NCBI GenBank assembly: GCA_016647705.1
Contig: CM028327.1
Span: forward strand, 41,664,517 to 41,728,516
DNA: 64,000 bases
Direction of reading: 5' to 3'
From: Eucommia ulmoides
Lineage: Eukaryota; Streptophyta; Magnoliopsida; Garryales; Eucommiaceae
Both the position numbers and the translations under genes were made by a program. Shown here one piece after another: positions 44,518 to 57,800 of this stretch. The notes beneath the pieces are model-generated. The model saw only the letters and a program-made list of their open reading frames with translations, was not told the DNA's origin and made no database searches. The stretch's first letter is position 1; every line of letters starts with the position of its first letter.

Positions 44518-47500
44518 ATGCTGGGAAGGTTGATGAATCTCCTCGCGTCGCTCTATCGGAAGCCATTTTGCGGTGGTGATTGCAACGCCTGTTGCGACAG
44601 TGTTGGGACTTCGGCTAGCAATGGAGATTTCCGGCGGGATGGGCTTTTATGGTATCGGGATGTTGGGAAGTGCCCGACCGGAGAGTTATCGATGGCGGTG
44701 GTTCAGGCGAATCAGGTGCTGGAGGACCAGAGCCAGATCGAGTCCGGTCAATTCGGGACGTTTGTGGGCGTCTATGACGGGCATGGAGGTCCCGAGGCTG
44801 CTAGATACGTGTGTGATCACTTGTTCCGTCATTTCCAAGGTTCGCCTTCTGCAAATTCTAGCTTGTATTTCTGTAAGCGATTGATTTTGGACTCCGCATT
44901 GTCGATTTTGATCGGTTTTTAGTTGAAATTGCTTGTGTTAGTACTTTTACTTATTATTTTGATTGCATTTGATAGAATTTTTGAAAAATTTGAGCTGCAA
45001 AAAATTGTGATTTCTCAAATGTTCAATCATCAATGCTTCCCAAAACCAATTTTCAAATCAATTGGCTAATCAAATTTATATTTATCATTGCTTAAGTTGA
45101 TGCAAAGATTTAAAGAAGCGAAAAAGTGTAAAAAGGAAAAGTGAAAAACATGTATAATGCATTGGTATAGGCCGCCATGTTTGATAACTCAATTAAGTGC
45201 ATTGCCCTTTTTGTAATAAGTTTGTTTGATAATGATAACTACAATTAGAACCACGTAATCAATCAAATTCTTCTTAAAATTTGTTTAACGTTTTCAGTCA
45301 AATGTGGGTTACTTAATTATCCTGTTGAACATGCTTAGCCAAAAATCAGCATTTCAAATTTTAATTTTATTTCAGATATTTTTTAACACTTAAAATTTAG
45401 TACTTCAAATTTTCAGCACTTCAAATTTAAGTGTTATCAAACAGACCCTTACACTTTGTTTGGATTGAGAGAAACGGAAGAAAGAGAAGGGATTTCATTA
45501 AGAGAAAAGGGATGAAGTGAAGAGGAGATAATTTTATCATTTTTTCCATCTTGTTTGGTAATTTCGTTATAAAAATGCTCGTGACGTCTCTAAATAATTG
45601 TCCTACTTTCTTTTTTAGGATTATATGTTATCACTTTTACAAATCTAACCCTGTTCTCAACTAGTCATTCAAATTTCAAAAAATTGAACACTTAACACAT
45701 TTTTTTATAAGAGCAATATAGTGAAATAAAATATACCCAACTACTGCCTAAAACTTTGTGCGAAATCAAATGGACAATAATTTAGGAACAAAATGAGTAA
45801 AAAAAAGAACTAGAGGACTTTTTGGTCATTGTATTCCTTTTCGCTCCATTTCTCTCCAAATCTCCCCAACTTGGGGGAGAAACTATCTTCTCTTCCTTTC
45901 TCTTCTATTCCTTCCTCAGTAAAATTATCAAACAAAAGAAATTTTGCGAAAACTAAGGCATTGTTTGGTAAGGTATTATTTAAGTACTTTTTTTTATTAA
46001 ATAGTTTTTTTTTTTTTTTCAGTTAAAAAATGTACTTTAAAATAAATAAAAAAAATAAAAAACATGATCTTAAATATGTTTTTAAATAAAAAATAGTTGT
46101 TTTTTGTTTTTTTGATTTTTATATTATGAGAGATCAATGGAGATTGATGGACTAGGAACTCTCTACCTTTATCAATCATATATGATTTTTTTTTTTTTTT
46201 TGATAAAGAGATCATTTATAGAGATAATACTTAGATATTATCTCTGAAATGCACTATCAAACATGTTTTTTATTATATTTTTTAAAATTTTGTTTTTAAG
46301 TAAAAATACTTATTTTTAATCAAAATTAACTTTTAAAATATATATATATATATGTGTATATATATATATATATATACACTAAGAGAGAGAAGCCTTTTGG
46401 AAGCAACTCAAAAAAGACTCTCTCTCCCATCCGGTGCACTCTTATTCTGAGCCAACCCTTCCCTTCCGTCCTTCCCCCAATAGCTCTGAAGCAAAAAATC
46501 TTCCCTGGACGAAACAGATTCCGGTTGATTGATACAGACGCGAGGAGAAGTAAAGCCACCAATATAATAGGTCCAAATATACATCCTGGCACAACTTATA
46601 ATTAACTTTTTAAAATATATATATATACACACACACTTAAAAGAAATGTGCTATTAAACGGTTCCTAATAGTTTCTCATTTCTTCTTTCCATTTCTGTCA
46701 ATCCAAACAGAAGGTAGAATTTTATCATCACTCCATGTGTGTAAAATTCGAAATTTGGAAAAAGAAATTTTCTTATGTTGGCATTCTTAGATTTGCTGTT
46801 TATGCAGCAATATTGGTTGAGAACCACGGTGTTGTGACAGCCGAAACTATCACAAGGGCTTTTCTCGAAACGGAAAGAGGGTTTACAGCTCTTGTATCGG
46901 AGTTATGGAACACTCGACCTCACATGGCAACCGTCGGATCATGCTGTCTGGTTGGAGTTATATGTCAGCAGACCCTTTTCGTGGCTAATTTAGGAGATTC
47001 GCGCGTTGTTTTGGGGAAAAAAGTGGGGAATACAGGGAGCGTTGCAGCCATACAGTTATCGACGGAGCACAATGCCAACATTGAGGCTGTTAGGCAGGAG
47101 CTTCAAGCTATGCATCCTAATGATCCACACATTGTTGTGCTCAGGCATGGGGTTTGGAGGGTGAAAGGCATTATTCAGGTTTTATTTCAGTACTCTCTTC
47201 CGCATTTCATTGGGTTTGAATTATGTGTTATTTTGATAGAATTGAAAACTAAGTGCGGACAAGCATTTAGTTTTAAGCGTTGAATTTGGTTTAAAGTGCT
47301 GAATGTGTTAAGTATTAGCTTTTTTTTAGCGAAGAACTTTTTTTTTTTTTTCCCTGAAATATTCTTCGCGATTTTCTCGTTCAAAGATTTTCTCTCTCTA
47401 CAACTTCAGTCTCTCTATTTTTTTCTGAATTTAATAATTTACCTCTCTTAGGTGCAAAATTTATGTGGTGTTTGATAAAACTGAAAATTTAGTGCTAAAA

Positions 47501-47852
47501 AACTTGCATCATACTTAGTTTTAGGTGCTGAATTTTGTTTTATTAATATTTTTCTAATGATCACTATTCAACATCATGATTGTTATATATATATACACAC
47601 ACACATTGTGCAGGTTTCTAGATCGATAGGCGATGTTTATATGAAACATGCAGAGTATAACAGAGAACCGATTAACGCGAAATTCAGGCTGACTGGACCG
47701 ATGAACATGCCCATCTTGTCGTCCTCTCCATCTATCATCGCTCACCCTCTCCAACCAAATGACTCTTTCCTAATATTTGCTTCCGACGGCTTATGGGAAC
47801 ACTTGAGTAATCAGAAAGCTGTTGATATCGTCCACAGCCATCCACATGCAGT

Positions 47853-47917
<65 letters not shown>

Positions 47918-48303
47918 TAGGGTTTGTTTGGATAAGCTATTTGATTTGTGAATTTTTTCTTCAGTTTTTGTAAGGAAAATTAAAAACCCCTTATTGAAAT
48001 CAAATAGTTTACCCAAACGCACCCTTAGGGCTTGTTTGGTTTAGAATTTGAAAATAGTTTTTCCAAAGGTTTGGGAACAGTTTTTCAAAATTATGAGAAC
48101 TTGTTTGGTTTGACTAAACATAATATTGGAAATAGAATCTTTATTATTTAATAATGTGTTAAAAAATAGTAATTAGAAATGATGTGATTGGTTAAATATT
48201 TTGAAGAATAGGCGGAGACAGTGAGCGCCAGAGATAAGTGATGTGATTAATTGAAAGTATATTTGGACTGGTATGAGATAGAGAGAAGGGGAGAAATGTT
48301 GAA

Positions 48304-48351
<48 letters not shown>

Positions 48352-49655
48352 TTATTTTTTTGGGGGGTTGCACTTTGGACCCTTAAAGTTTGGGGTAGGT
48401 ATCTAATTGGCCCCTATGGTTTGAAGAACAACACTTTTGACCCTAAGGTTTGGGGTTGGTGTCAATTTAGTTCAATTGTTAACCATATGTTAAAATATGG
48501 ATGGAAATGTGCACTTGCAAAGCACATAACAATAATTTTATGGGTAACTTTGTCACTCCAGATGCAACTAAATTCGCGGGGACAATTTAGACACTTAAAA
48601 TAAATTTAATGGTGCAAAATGTAATTTTTCTTTTCTTCTGCTCACTAAGAAAACCCTATTGTTCATCTCCTTCCTTGTTAGCATCAACAGCCGCCCGTTG
48701 TAGCTGCACGGCATCTCACCATTTTTGTCCAGATTTTTACATACCGTTAAGAATTGGGCCAAATTGACACTAACCCAAACCTCGGGGTCAATTATGATGT
48801 TTTTCAAATCATAGAAACAAATTAGACACCCACCACAAGGGTCAAAAAGTACAATTCCTTTTCTTTCTTTTTTTTTGGGGGGGGGGGGGGATGTATTCGG
48901 CTTTTTAACCAAAAGGGACCCTAATTGTCGTGAGTATTCGGCTTTTTAACCAAAAGGGACCCTAATTGTCGTATCACGAAACAGTTTGTTTATTCTTTCC
49001 ACCCCAAAATAATGTGTTTTAAGAACATTTTTTTATTGTTGTGGAAGCTCTCTCGAATGTTTTTTGTTACTTGTTTTTCTGTTTCTGTTTCTGTTTCAAG
49101 ACTTAGAACAGAAACAAAAAGCTAAGAACAATTCTGTTCTTTTTCCAAAAACTTGTTCTAAAAATCCAGGATCAGAGCAGAGCCTTATTTTTCTTTTGGT
49201 TCCTATATATTGTTTTTCTCGTCCCTGTAGAAACGAAAATCTGGGAAAAAGTACTCAGATTTCTATTTCTAGTATCAGAAAACTTGGAATACAAACAGAA
49301 ACCTAGCAACAATTCCGTTGTGTTCCCATAAATTTGTTCCCAAAAATCTGGGAACAGAACAGAAAACACTACAAAAAGGGGAAATTCATCGCTCAGTCTT
49401 TATTATTTATATATATATATATATATGCAGGGAAGTGCAAAAAGGCTTGTGAAGGCTGCCCTACACGAAGCCGCTAGGAAAAGAGAGATGCGGTTTTCAG
49501 ACCTCAAAGAGATCGACAAGAAGGTTAGGCGCCATTTCCACGATGATATCACTGTCATCGTTTTGTTCTTAAACCACGACCTTATTTCTAGGGGCACCCT
49601 CGTACATGACCACGTACCCCCACTCTCTGTCCGAAGCGCCCTACAACAACATTAA
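44518..49655 (+). CDS. Protein phosphatase 2C, clade D type, complete
   Basis: A metal-dependent Ser/Thr phosphatase. Exons 44518-44839, 46808-47178, 47614-47850 and 49431-49655 are all in frame with GT-AG borders, giving 384 residues, the normal size for plant clade-D PP2Cs. PP2C motifs: the metal-binding [15 protein letters not shown] (about residues 85-99), [19 protein letters not shown], the catalytic Asp region [17 protein letters not shown], and the C-terminal DDITVIVLF. The N-terminal lead ([20 protein letters not shown]) and [20 protein letters not shown] fit clade D. In Arabidopsis this group dephosphorylates plasma-membrane H+-ATPase and is inhibited by SAUR proteins (family knowledge). 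The first ATG in frame with the family start is used. Introns contain MITEs and microsatellites. No lesion was seen. Confidence 0.94.
44840..46807. other. PP2C intron 1, with MITE-like insertions
   Basis: A ~2-kb intron. Stretches at about 45466-45956 (GTTTGGATTGAGAGAAACGG against AATTATCAAACAAAAG) and 45957-46270 (GGCATTGTTTGGTAAGG against CACTATCAAACATG) look like decayed MITEs. A ~240-bp block at 46376-46602 is flanked by direct repeats of TTAACTTTTAAAATATATA type. Confidence 0.5.
47857..47916. repeat. (CT)n-(AC)n microsatellite in PP2C intron 3
   Basis: A compound dinucleotide repeat starting six bases after the donor site of exon 3. Likely length-polymorphic. Confidence 0.9.
48308..48351. 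repeat. (AT)n-(GT)n microsatellite in PP2C intron 3
   Basis: A compound repeat immediately left of the Mutator-like MITE that begins near 48350. Confidence 0.9.
48350..48892. mobile_element. Long-TIR Mutator-like MITE in PP2C intron 3
   Basis: The left arm is GCACTTTGGACCCTTAAAGT, then TTGACCCTAAGGTTTGGGGT. The right arm, reversed, is TGTACTTTTTGACCCTTGTG and TTGACCCCGAGGTTTGGGTT. Arms exceed 100 bases, and G/C runs lie at both ends. No coding content. Confidence 0.6.
48894..48975. repeat. 41-bp perfect tandem duplication
   Basis: TATTCGGCTTTTTAACCAAA...AATTGTCGT occurs twice head-to-tail next to the right end of the MITE at 48350-48892. Confidence 0.88.
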
Positions 49656-51869
49656 ATAAGATATAATAATATATCCATATGCCCTCCGATTTTACCCCCA
49701 AAAATTCCTACTAATTCAATCAAATTCAAGCTATTTCGGCTGCTTTTTTTTTCCCGGGAAAGAGTCTTTTTAGTTTGTGATGAAAGATTAAGGGTGCGTT
49801 TGGTTTAGAGGTAATGAAATCGCATTTCGATGTAATGAAACTGAATTTTTTATGGACGTCTTTTTTTAAATTTTGATTTCATTCTGTTGGAATTCAATTC
49901 TATTACCCGGCAAACATGGCGTAAGAGTTCAAAGGGATTTTTTTTTTTTTTTGTCTTTTCTTCTCTTTTCTTTCTTTCTTTTTTCAAATCATGTAATGTT
50001 TTGGAAGGAATGATTGAGTAAATGATTCCTTTTATTTTTGTGTAATAACTGATGTAATTTATTGTTTAGTATTTGTTATATAGAGTATACACGCAGTGTC
50101 CATTTAATTTTTGTTTTACACTTTGCACCCTTAAAGTTTGTCTATTATTTCACTTTGGTCCTTATGGTTTTGATATGAACCTTAACACCCTAAATTTTCC
50201 TAATCATTTCACTTTAGTCTAAATCATTATCGGTGTGATAATTTAAGATGATAAACAGTTATATCCACCGCATGTAATTGTTGTTAAGGGACTTTATAAG
50301 TATCTCTAGTTTTTTCTTTTTTTTCCGTTCTCCTTTTCACCCAACTATTCGGGAATAAACATGTGTATACACATGCATACATACAAGTGTGTGCATGCTC
50401 TAAATTAGCAAGAAATGTATATATAATTTTTGGAAAAACAAAAAACAAAAGGATGTGCCATTATCAACTTGAATTTTGGTTTGCATTTTACTCGTATTTT
50501 AATTAACAACTTAAATAAATAAATGAATTAGGAAAAAAAAAAAAAAAACAATTCAGTGTTATAAAACTCTCACTATGTGCAAGGTCCAAAGAAAGATTGG
50601 ACCAATTGGGTCTACTGTACGTAGGGATGGTCATGGGGCTAGGGGCCCGCCCAGCTCGAATGGCCCGACCCTATTTTTTAGGGCTTAGGCTTAGGGTTTG
50701 AGCCCACGGATTGGGTCTGGGCCTAATTATTAGGGCCGGGTTTGGGCAAGATCCAAAAATTTTTAGGCCAGGCCCGGCCCGGCCGAAGGATATTTAAAAT
50801 ATATATATATATATATATAATACAACCCTAATATTTGGAATATTAATTTCCTTTAGAAATTGTAATTTTAATATTTTTTGTTGGTTTGGTTTGTTTGGAA
50901 TATTGGTTTACCTTTAGAAATTGTAATTTTAATATTTCTTATTGGTTTGGTGTTGAATTTTTTGTATTTATTTTTTAAATTTTAAAAAAAATATATAGGC
51001 CCGGGGGCCCAGGGGCTTAAATTTTTCTTATAGAGCCAGATTTAGGCATAGAATTAAGGCCCGATCACCGGGCTAGAGCCCAACATTTTTTTTGTAATAC
51101 ACTAATCTAAACTGGCCAAAACCCGACCCTGCCCGACCCATGATCATCCCTATCTGTACGTAGTCTTAGCTTACATTTGCAAGAAGCTGTTTGCAAGACT
51201 CAAACTCATAACCTCTAAGTCACATGACAACAACGTGACAACAATTTTTACAGCTCTCCTAAGGCTTCTATCCTTTAACAATATATCGAAACTAATTTAA
51301 CATTAACACTAATATAAATTTAATCAAACTGACGTCATAAAAACTGAAAAAATTAAAAAATAAAAAGAGCAAAAATTGAATTTAAAGGACAATTTAATAA
51401 TTTTTCCATATCAATCGGTATAGTTTTAAATTTGATATGAACTTACAATTATCTCACCTCACTAATGCCCTAGGGTAGTCCTCCACATGAATCTAATTTA
51501 AGGGTTAAAAAACAATAAATAATTAAAATTAATCAATTAAAATAAATATAAAATTTAAAAGGTAAAAATTATAATTTAATTTAATTCTCTAGGAGTTTTT
51601 AAATTTTTTGAGGAGAAATTTTACCCAATTTTTTTTTTTAATAATTCAATCTCATCTATCCAATTCGTCTAAATCAATCTTGATGATTAATTAAAAAAAA
51701 TCATTTTATGATTTAATCTCATCCATTCTGTCGGCGCAAATCAATCCCCAACGTTAATGAAAAAACATTTCAAGAAAAATATCCTAATTTATTAATCCCC
51801 TCTTAGTTACAAAATTTCATTTTAGGTCAATATAAAAAAATCTAAACACGCCATTTTGGTCGAATGGAA
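49656..51869. other. Spacer between convergent PP2C and membrane-protein genes
   Basis: Shared 3' flanks of the two genes. It contains one arm-like stretch of the Mutator MITE family (50105-50240, TTTTACACTTTGCACCC) without a clear partner, and the hAT MITE at 50622-51152. Otherwise AT-rich with no gene. Confidence 0.55.
50622..51152. mobile_element. hAT-type MITE, 531 bp
   Basis: TIRs TAGGGATGGTCATGGG and CCCATGATCATCCCTA, with 8-bp flanks ACTGTACG (50614-50621) and TCTGTACG (51153-51160) that match at seven of eight bases, as expected of hAT elements. Subterminal GGGCCCG and GGCCCGGCCC words are typical. No coding. Confidence 0.82.
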
Positions 51870-54800
51870 TCATCGGACGGGAGCAGAGAAATAGATGACA
51901 AGAAAGTAAACAAAGAAACCGGCCAGGAGAATTCCGGCATAAATGATATTTTGAGAAGACTGGATGGGTAATCTGTACTCGATGCTGCAGCATTTCATTC
52001 TCTCCCTCTCGGTGCTCAATACGTGATCCACGTACCTGTAAAAATAATATTAGGTACTGTCTCGTAACATTTTTTTTCTTTCTAAAGATCGAAAAAGATA
52101 TTTTAGACTAAATAATGCTTTTACTTCGAAAAAAAAAATTAAAAAATGATCACTTTTCAAGAAAATGTAGTTTCGTTGGGTGTATGTTCCTTGATTGTCT
52201 GTTTTTAGAAAACATTCAAAACAGAGATATGATAACAAAAGAAAAAGAACTATTTCGGTTCAGTTCTCAGATTTAGAGAACAAATGTTTGGGAACACGAG
52301 CCAACGGTTCCCAGATTTTTTTTTCCAACTTTTTTTAGAAAAGAAACAGAAATCTGGGGACATAAAGACTAAGGCTTTGTTTGTTTAGTGCTTATGTTCC
52401 ACAATCCCAGTTTCTGTTCTTGGAAAATTAGGGACGAAAAATATAATTATGATCTGCTCCAGGATTTTCATAACAAAAGTCAGGAAATATAACAGAATTG
52501 TTCCCAAACCTCTGTTTCTATGCTATGTTCTTGGGAACAAAAACAGATATACGAGAACAGAAACGCTAAACAAGTGCCACAAAACTTACTGCTGCGTAAA
52601 CAGTGAGCTCTGAAGAATGTCGGAGCTGTTTAAGTGCGCATCTTGTAACTGGTGATCATACAGCAGGGAAGACAGATCCACAAGCTGTTCCTCGATGCCC
52701 TGTTAAATACCATACAACCATTTTAGCCATGAAAAACAAATTAAAACATAATTTAACTGAAAATGATAATAGATTCATTTAAGGCAGCATTTGGTAGCAT
52801 AGGATTGAAGGTTGGCATGCGTTCATTTCTAATTCCAATTCTGAAACTCCAATTCCATGAAACCAAACGCTACTTAAGTGGTTTTCACTGAACTTACATC
52901 CAAGTATTTCTCTATTCGTTCGACTAGTTCATGAGGGAAGGGTTCGGGCAAGTTAGTAGTCTTTTTGTAGAACTTCTCCAGCCATAGTTCGGTGGTAGAC
53001 TTGTTCTTTTTACTCCTCACTGGCTCCCCCAGAGGAGTTTTAAGAAACTCCGAAGCAAAATTTTGGACAGCCTACACAAAAAAGTCCAAGAGTTGCTAAG
53101 TAATAAGAAGCATCCCAGAAAAAAGTAAAATAAAATATAAAAGGAAGAAAACTGTCAGTAAAAACATGAAATCACCTCTGATGTATCTCGAATTCGGTGA
53201 AGGGCGGAATCCACACGTGCATATATAGTGTTCCTCTTAAAAAAAGAGAGAAAATAAGAATTCAGTTTAGTAATTATATTAGGGCCCCTAAAGACAGAGT
53301 AGTGTATTCGATTTTTTCAATCAAGTTCATGAAATTGTTTTAATTTCGTCCACGGGGTAACTGTCATTTAATTATCTAAGGGCACGTTTGATTGGGAGGA
53401 TGGAAAAGAGAAAAGAAAATAAAAGAAAAAATGAGAAGATAATATTTTTATCCATTATAAAAAGAAAATTATTTTCCCTAATATTGTTTGGTTATGAAAG
53501 AAAAATGGAAAGAGGAAAAATAATTCACTTTGATATAATTTACTATTTTATCCTTATATATTACAAAAAAAAAATAATTAAAAACTCTATTATGAAGAGT
53601 ATGATTGTAATTTTACTCTCTTCTTGAAAAATTCTCCTCACTTCATTTTCCTCCCAAATTTGTGTGGAATAAAAATTGCTTTGAAAGTTGTGCAATTTTA
53701 TTTTCCTTCCTACTTTCTTTTTCCTCCTATTTTAACTCTATACCAAAGAGTTTTTTTTTTTTTTTTTTTCATTTTCCATCATATTTTCCTTTTCATTTTC
53801 TTATCCATCATTTTTTCCACCCAAACAAACGCACACTAAGGAAAACTCATGTGCGGTTTTTCCTAATCGACAACATGTCAATTCACGTAAGAAAATTCGA
53901 TGCCATCCCTAAGGACGAAGTTGGAACAATTTCAAAGTTTGAGGGACTTGGTTGAAAAAATTTAAACATTAGGGTACGTTTGGCTGGAAGTATGGAAAAG
54001 AGAAAGGAAAAGAAAAATTGAAAGGATAATATTTTTATCCGTTGTGAAAAGAAAATTATTTTCTCTAGTATTGTTTGGTTAGGAAAGAAAAATGAGAGGA
54101 AAAACAATTCACTTTAATATAATTCACTATTTTACCCTCACATATTACACAAATAAATTAAAAATTCTATTATCAAGGGTATAATTGTAATTTTACTCAT
54201 TCTCCCTCACTTTCTTTTATTTTCCTCACAAATTTGCAGGGAAAAAAATTGTTTTGAAAATTGTGTATTTTCCTTCCTATTTCTTTTTTCTCCCATTTTC
54301 CATCCATACCAAACAAGTTTTTTTTTTTCCATCCTATTTTCCATTTCGCTTTCTTATCCATCCTTTTTCCACCCAACCAAACGCACCATTAGAGTTGATC
54401 GTGTGATCAACGCATTATATCATTGCAACTTGAGTTGATGCCAAATTAGGTGACGTTTGGTAACCGTTTCTGTTTTCATTCCAGCAGTGGGATGGGAATG
54501 GGATGAGAATTTTGTTTTCTTTTTGGGAGTAGAATCGCGTTTGGTAACGATAATTTTTTTTTTGTTTTGGGAAGGGAATTGTGTTTGGTAACCATTTTAT
54601 CCTAATTTTTTTTTTTTTTTTTTTTCTGTGTTTGGCCTGACGGCGGTGGCGGCGGCAGGCGGTGCTCCGGCGTCGGAGACGGCGGTGGCCCCCCTCCGGC
54701 GATGACTGGACGGCGGTGGCGCCGGCGACGCCGGCCGGAAGACAATGGCGCCGTCGCCGGCGACGGCCGGAAGTGGCCGGGAATTTTCCAGCCGGACGGT

Positions 54801-57800
54801 GACCGGCGACGGTGGCGGACGGTGGGTGGCGGCGGCGGCGGACGGTGGTCGGCCGATAGGTGAATAGTGACCATGTGTTTTGGAAATGGAATGAGAATAA
54901 TGAGAAACAACTTTTTTTTGTTTCTCATTTCTTAAGAAAAAAGTAGACACAATTCTCAAATGGGAATGAAATGGAAACGGAAACAAAAATTACCAAACGC
55001 TATTCCCAAACAGAATTCCCAAAAATCTGGGAATGGAATGGGAATTTCTGGAATGGAAATGGATACCAAACGAGGCCTTAGTTTCCTGAATATAAATTTT
55101 CTAATTCATCTTAAAATTCTTTAGAAAGTAGAGGAGAAGGTGATATTACCATGGCAACATCCTGAAGCAGTTGACTAACTTTGGAAGTGTTAGAGAAAGG
55201 TCCAAATGGATGACAACCGGTTGCCCAAAGCCAATTCACAACCGGCCTTTCATGCACATGAGAAGCCTTTTCATAAGGTGCACTCAATCCACCCACAACA
55301 GAAGCCAACCCAGCCAATATATGCCGCTGTGCCTGTGATGGTATAGCATGCCTTCTCTCTAGCTCCGAAACATAACTGTCCACCACAACATGGAGCCAAA
55401 ATAAGAACTCGGGATTTTTATTTATTATTGTGCAAAGGTTTATTGTCTTCTACCCCTCTGTACTTTGATCTTGTTTTATTTTTGTTCCCTACACTCTACC
55501 CACTTCCCTATAAAAGAATGGAAAACTAACTTTTTTTTTTTGTTAATTTAACAAAATGTGCTAAAAAATTAGTGAGATCAAAATTTGTCTAAGTTTTACA
55601 TGAAATGGACAAAACTACAACTACCCTTTAGTCTTAATTTTCATTTTATTTGTCTTTATTCAAAAATAAAAGAAACATAGTAGAGAGAGAGAGAGAGAGA
55701 GCTTGAGAGAGAAAATTTTAGTTTTTCCATTTTTCATTTTTAAATATTAAATTAAAATTAAAAAAGTAAAGGACAAAAGTTATTTTATTTTTCTTTGAAC
55801 AAAATGTGAGTTTCTCCCTTTAGTCAAGAATAAAACGGCATGTATAGGTTTTTTAAATAGAAGTGTTAAAACGAAACTAGACCAAGTAAAAGGGGAGTAA
55901 AAGGCATTAACCCTCGTGCAACTTCAAAAGAGCAAAAGAGAGATGGAGAACACGATTGCGTACAGGTTTATTGAACATTGTATTAGATGGGATAAATACA
56001 TCTGTTTATTGAATTCTGTTCTTTATAGCTAAAGCAAGGCTCAGCAAATTTCTTATCTAATTTCTTATGCAAGAGACATATAGTCATATATTGGAGAGGA
56101 CTATGGTATGCAGTGACCATGTGAAAACATGAATTTTAACCTATTTCCTACGTTTCAAAGTTAATGGATAACGTAGATAACGTAGACAATTTACAGTAGG
56201 GTCAGAAGCATAATCTATATTATAAATCAGGATACTGTGGATTTCCCATAACAATTTTTGTCAATAAGAGGGATAAGATTTATTAATGGAGATGTGAATT
56301 ACATCTCCACCATTCAATTGAATAGATTATAAATTTGGAGAGATCCAAGTCTTTCTCTTGATGCTAAGTACTTCAAAGAGCCCACACCATTCTAATTTGC
56401 AACATAAAATTAATCAGTTAAGATAAATGGTGCTTTAAATTTTTAAATTTTAAATTACATAAAATTATTGTTTATTCAATTAATATTAAATGCATGGCTT
56501 TAGGCACGAGCACTTACTAGCATAAACTAAAAAAATATCAACAGTAACGATAAAAGCCAGCGTTAAATTCTTAGATACCTCAAAGGTATATTTTCACTTT
56601 GATGTTGAAGGACAATAACAACATCGTTGCTTGTCCATACAAGACTTTCATCTTCCATCATTAGGTGTGGATCAACGTCGGCGAGTGAAAGTACAAATCT
56701 GAAAAAAGGAAGATAATTACATATTGAAGCCTATATCATCAATTCTTTGACAAGTATAAAATATGAGAATCAAAAAAGAGAATTAAGCAAATGCATAAAC
56801 AAAAGCATCCCCTATCTTACAAGTTACAACATCTTCACTTCATACATGAAGCCATTGTCCAAAGTTCAAAACTAACCAGTAATGTTAACCACATGAATGC
56901 TACCGATACAACTTGTTTGAGTCAAGCACATTTATCAGTTTGTGGCCAATCTTCATGGATGTGTATATGCAAGAGCTCATTGAAGTCAATTTTATCCTTG
57001 TTCCTTTACTGCTAGGGTGCAAGAGGAAAAAGAGAGATTGCTTTCAAGGTTTGAACCAATAACCTCAAGGTTGTTGGCTCTGAATGATGAAAATGAATCA
57101 TGCATTTCCACCATGTTAAAATTTTAAAGCATCTAGTGATCAACTTGGAAATAAGGATTCAAGTACCATAAAATTTAAGGGTGCGTTTGGATAAGGTATT
57201 TCCTTTTGAGGGGGAATTTGTAATTTTTTCTTAACAAAATTTCTCAAGGAAAATTTACATGTCCCTTCTCAAAATCAAATTCCTTCAAATAAATCATCCA
57301 AACACACCCTAAATTATCCATAACGATAAGCAAGATGGCATGAAGGGCTCACACAGGAATAACTCTTGTTCCAAAAGTCCGGTGTAGATCCCCTTGTTTC
57401 TTTGATACTCTCTTTTTCTTATCCTTGCCATGACTCGGGCTATAAGTGGCCCAAAGAGGCTTATGCTTCAATACGGAATCACTTGAAGTATCTGCTTCGT
57501 CCATCCAGTTCTGGGGAACACAAAATTTAGAATGGTATGCAAATAATACTAAAGAAATATATAAATATCTGAAAACATAACCCATTTATATCAGGCAAAT
57601 AAAAAACTAAGTGTACGTAGCACACAAGCTTTGAGTACATTACCAACCTGTCGGAGGAAATATTTACTTGAAAGTGATGGATCAGACACCTCAAGTAAAC
57701 CTGCAGCAAGGACATCAGCGGATCGCTCCATCTCCTAAAACAAGCATTTTTCACGTTGGATCATTAAGTGTAAGAATTAGCTTCCTCTTGAACAGCAAAT

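Noticed and set aside
55376-55452. Extension of the exon with NNLCTIINKNPEFLF
   Set aside because: Joining at 55375 gives IPLS-YVSELERR in phase with the upstream exon, so the extension is intron read-through.
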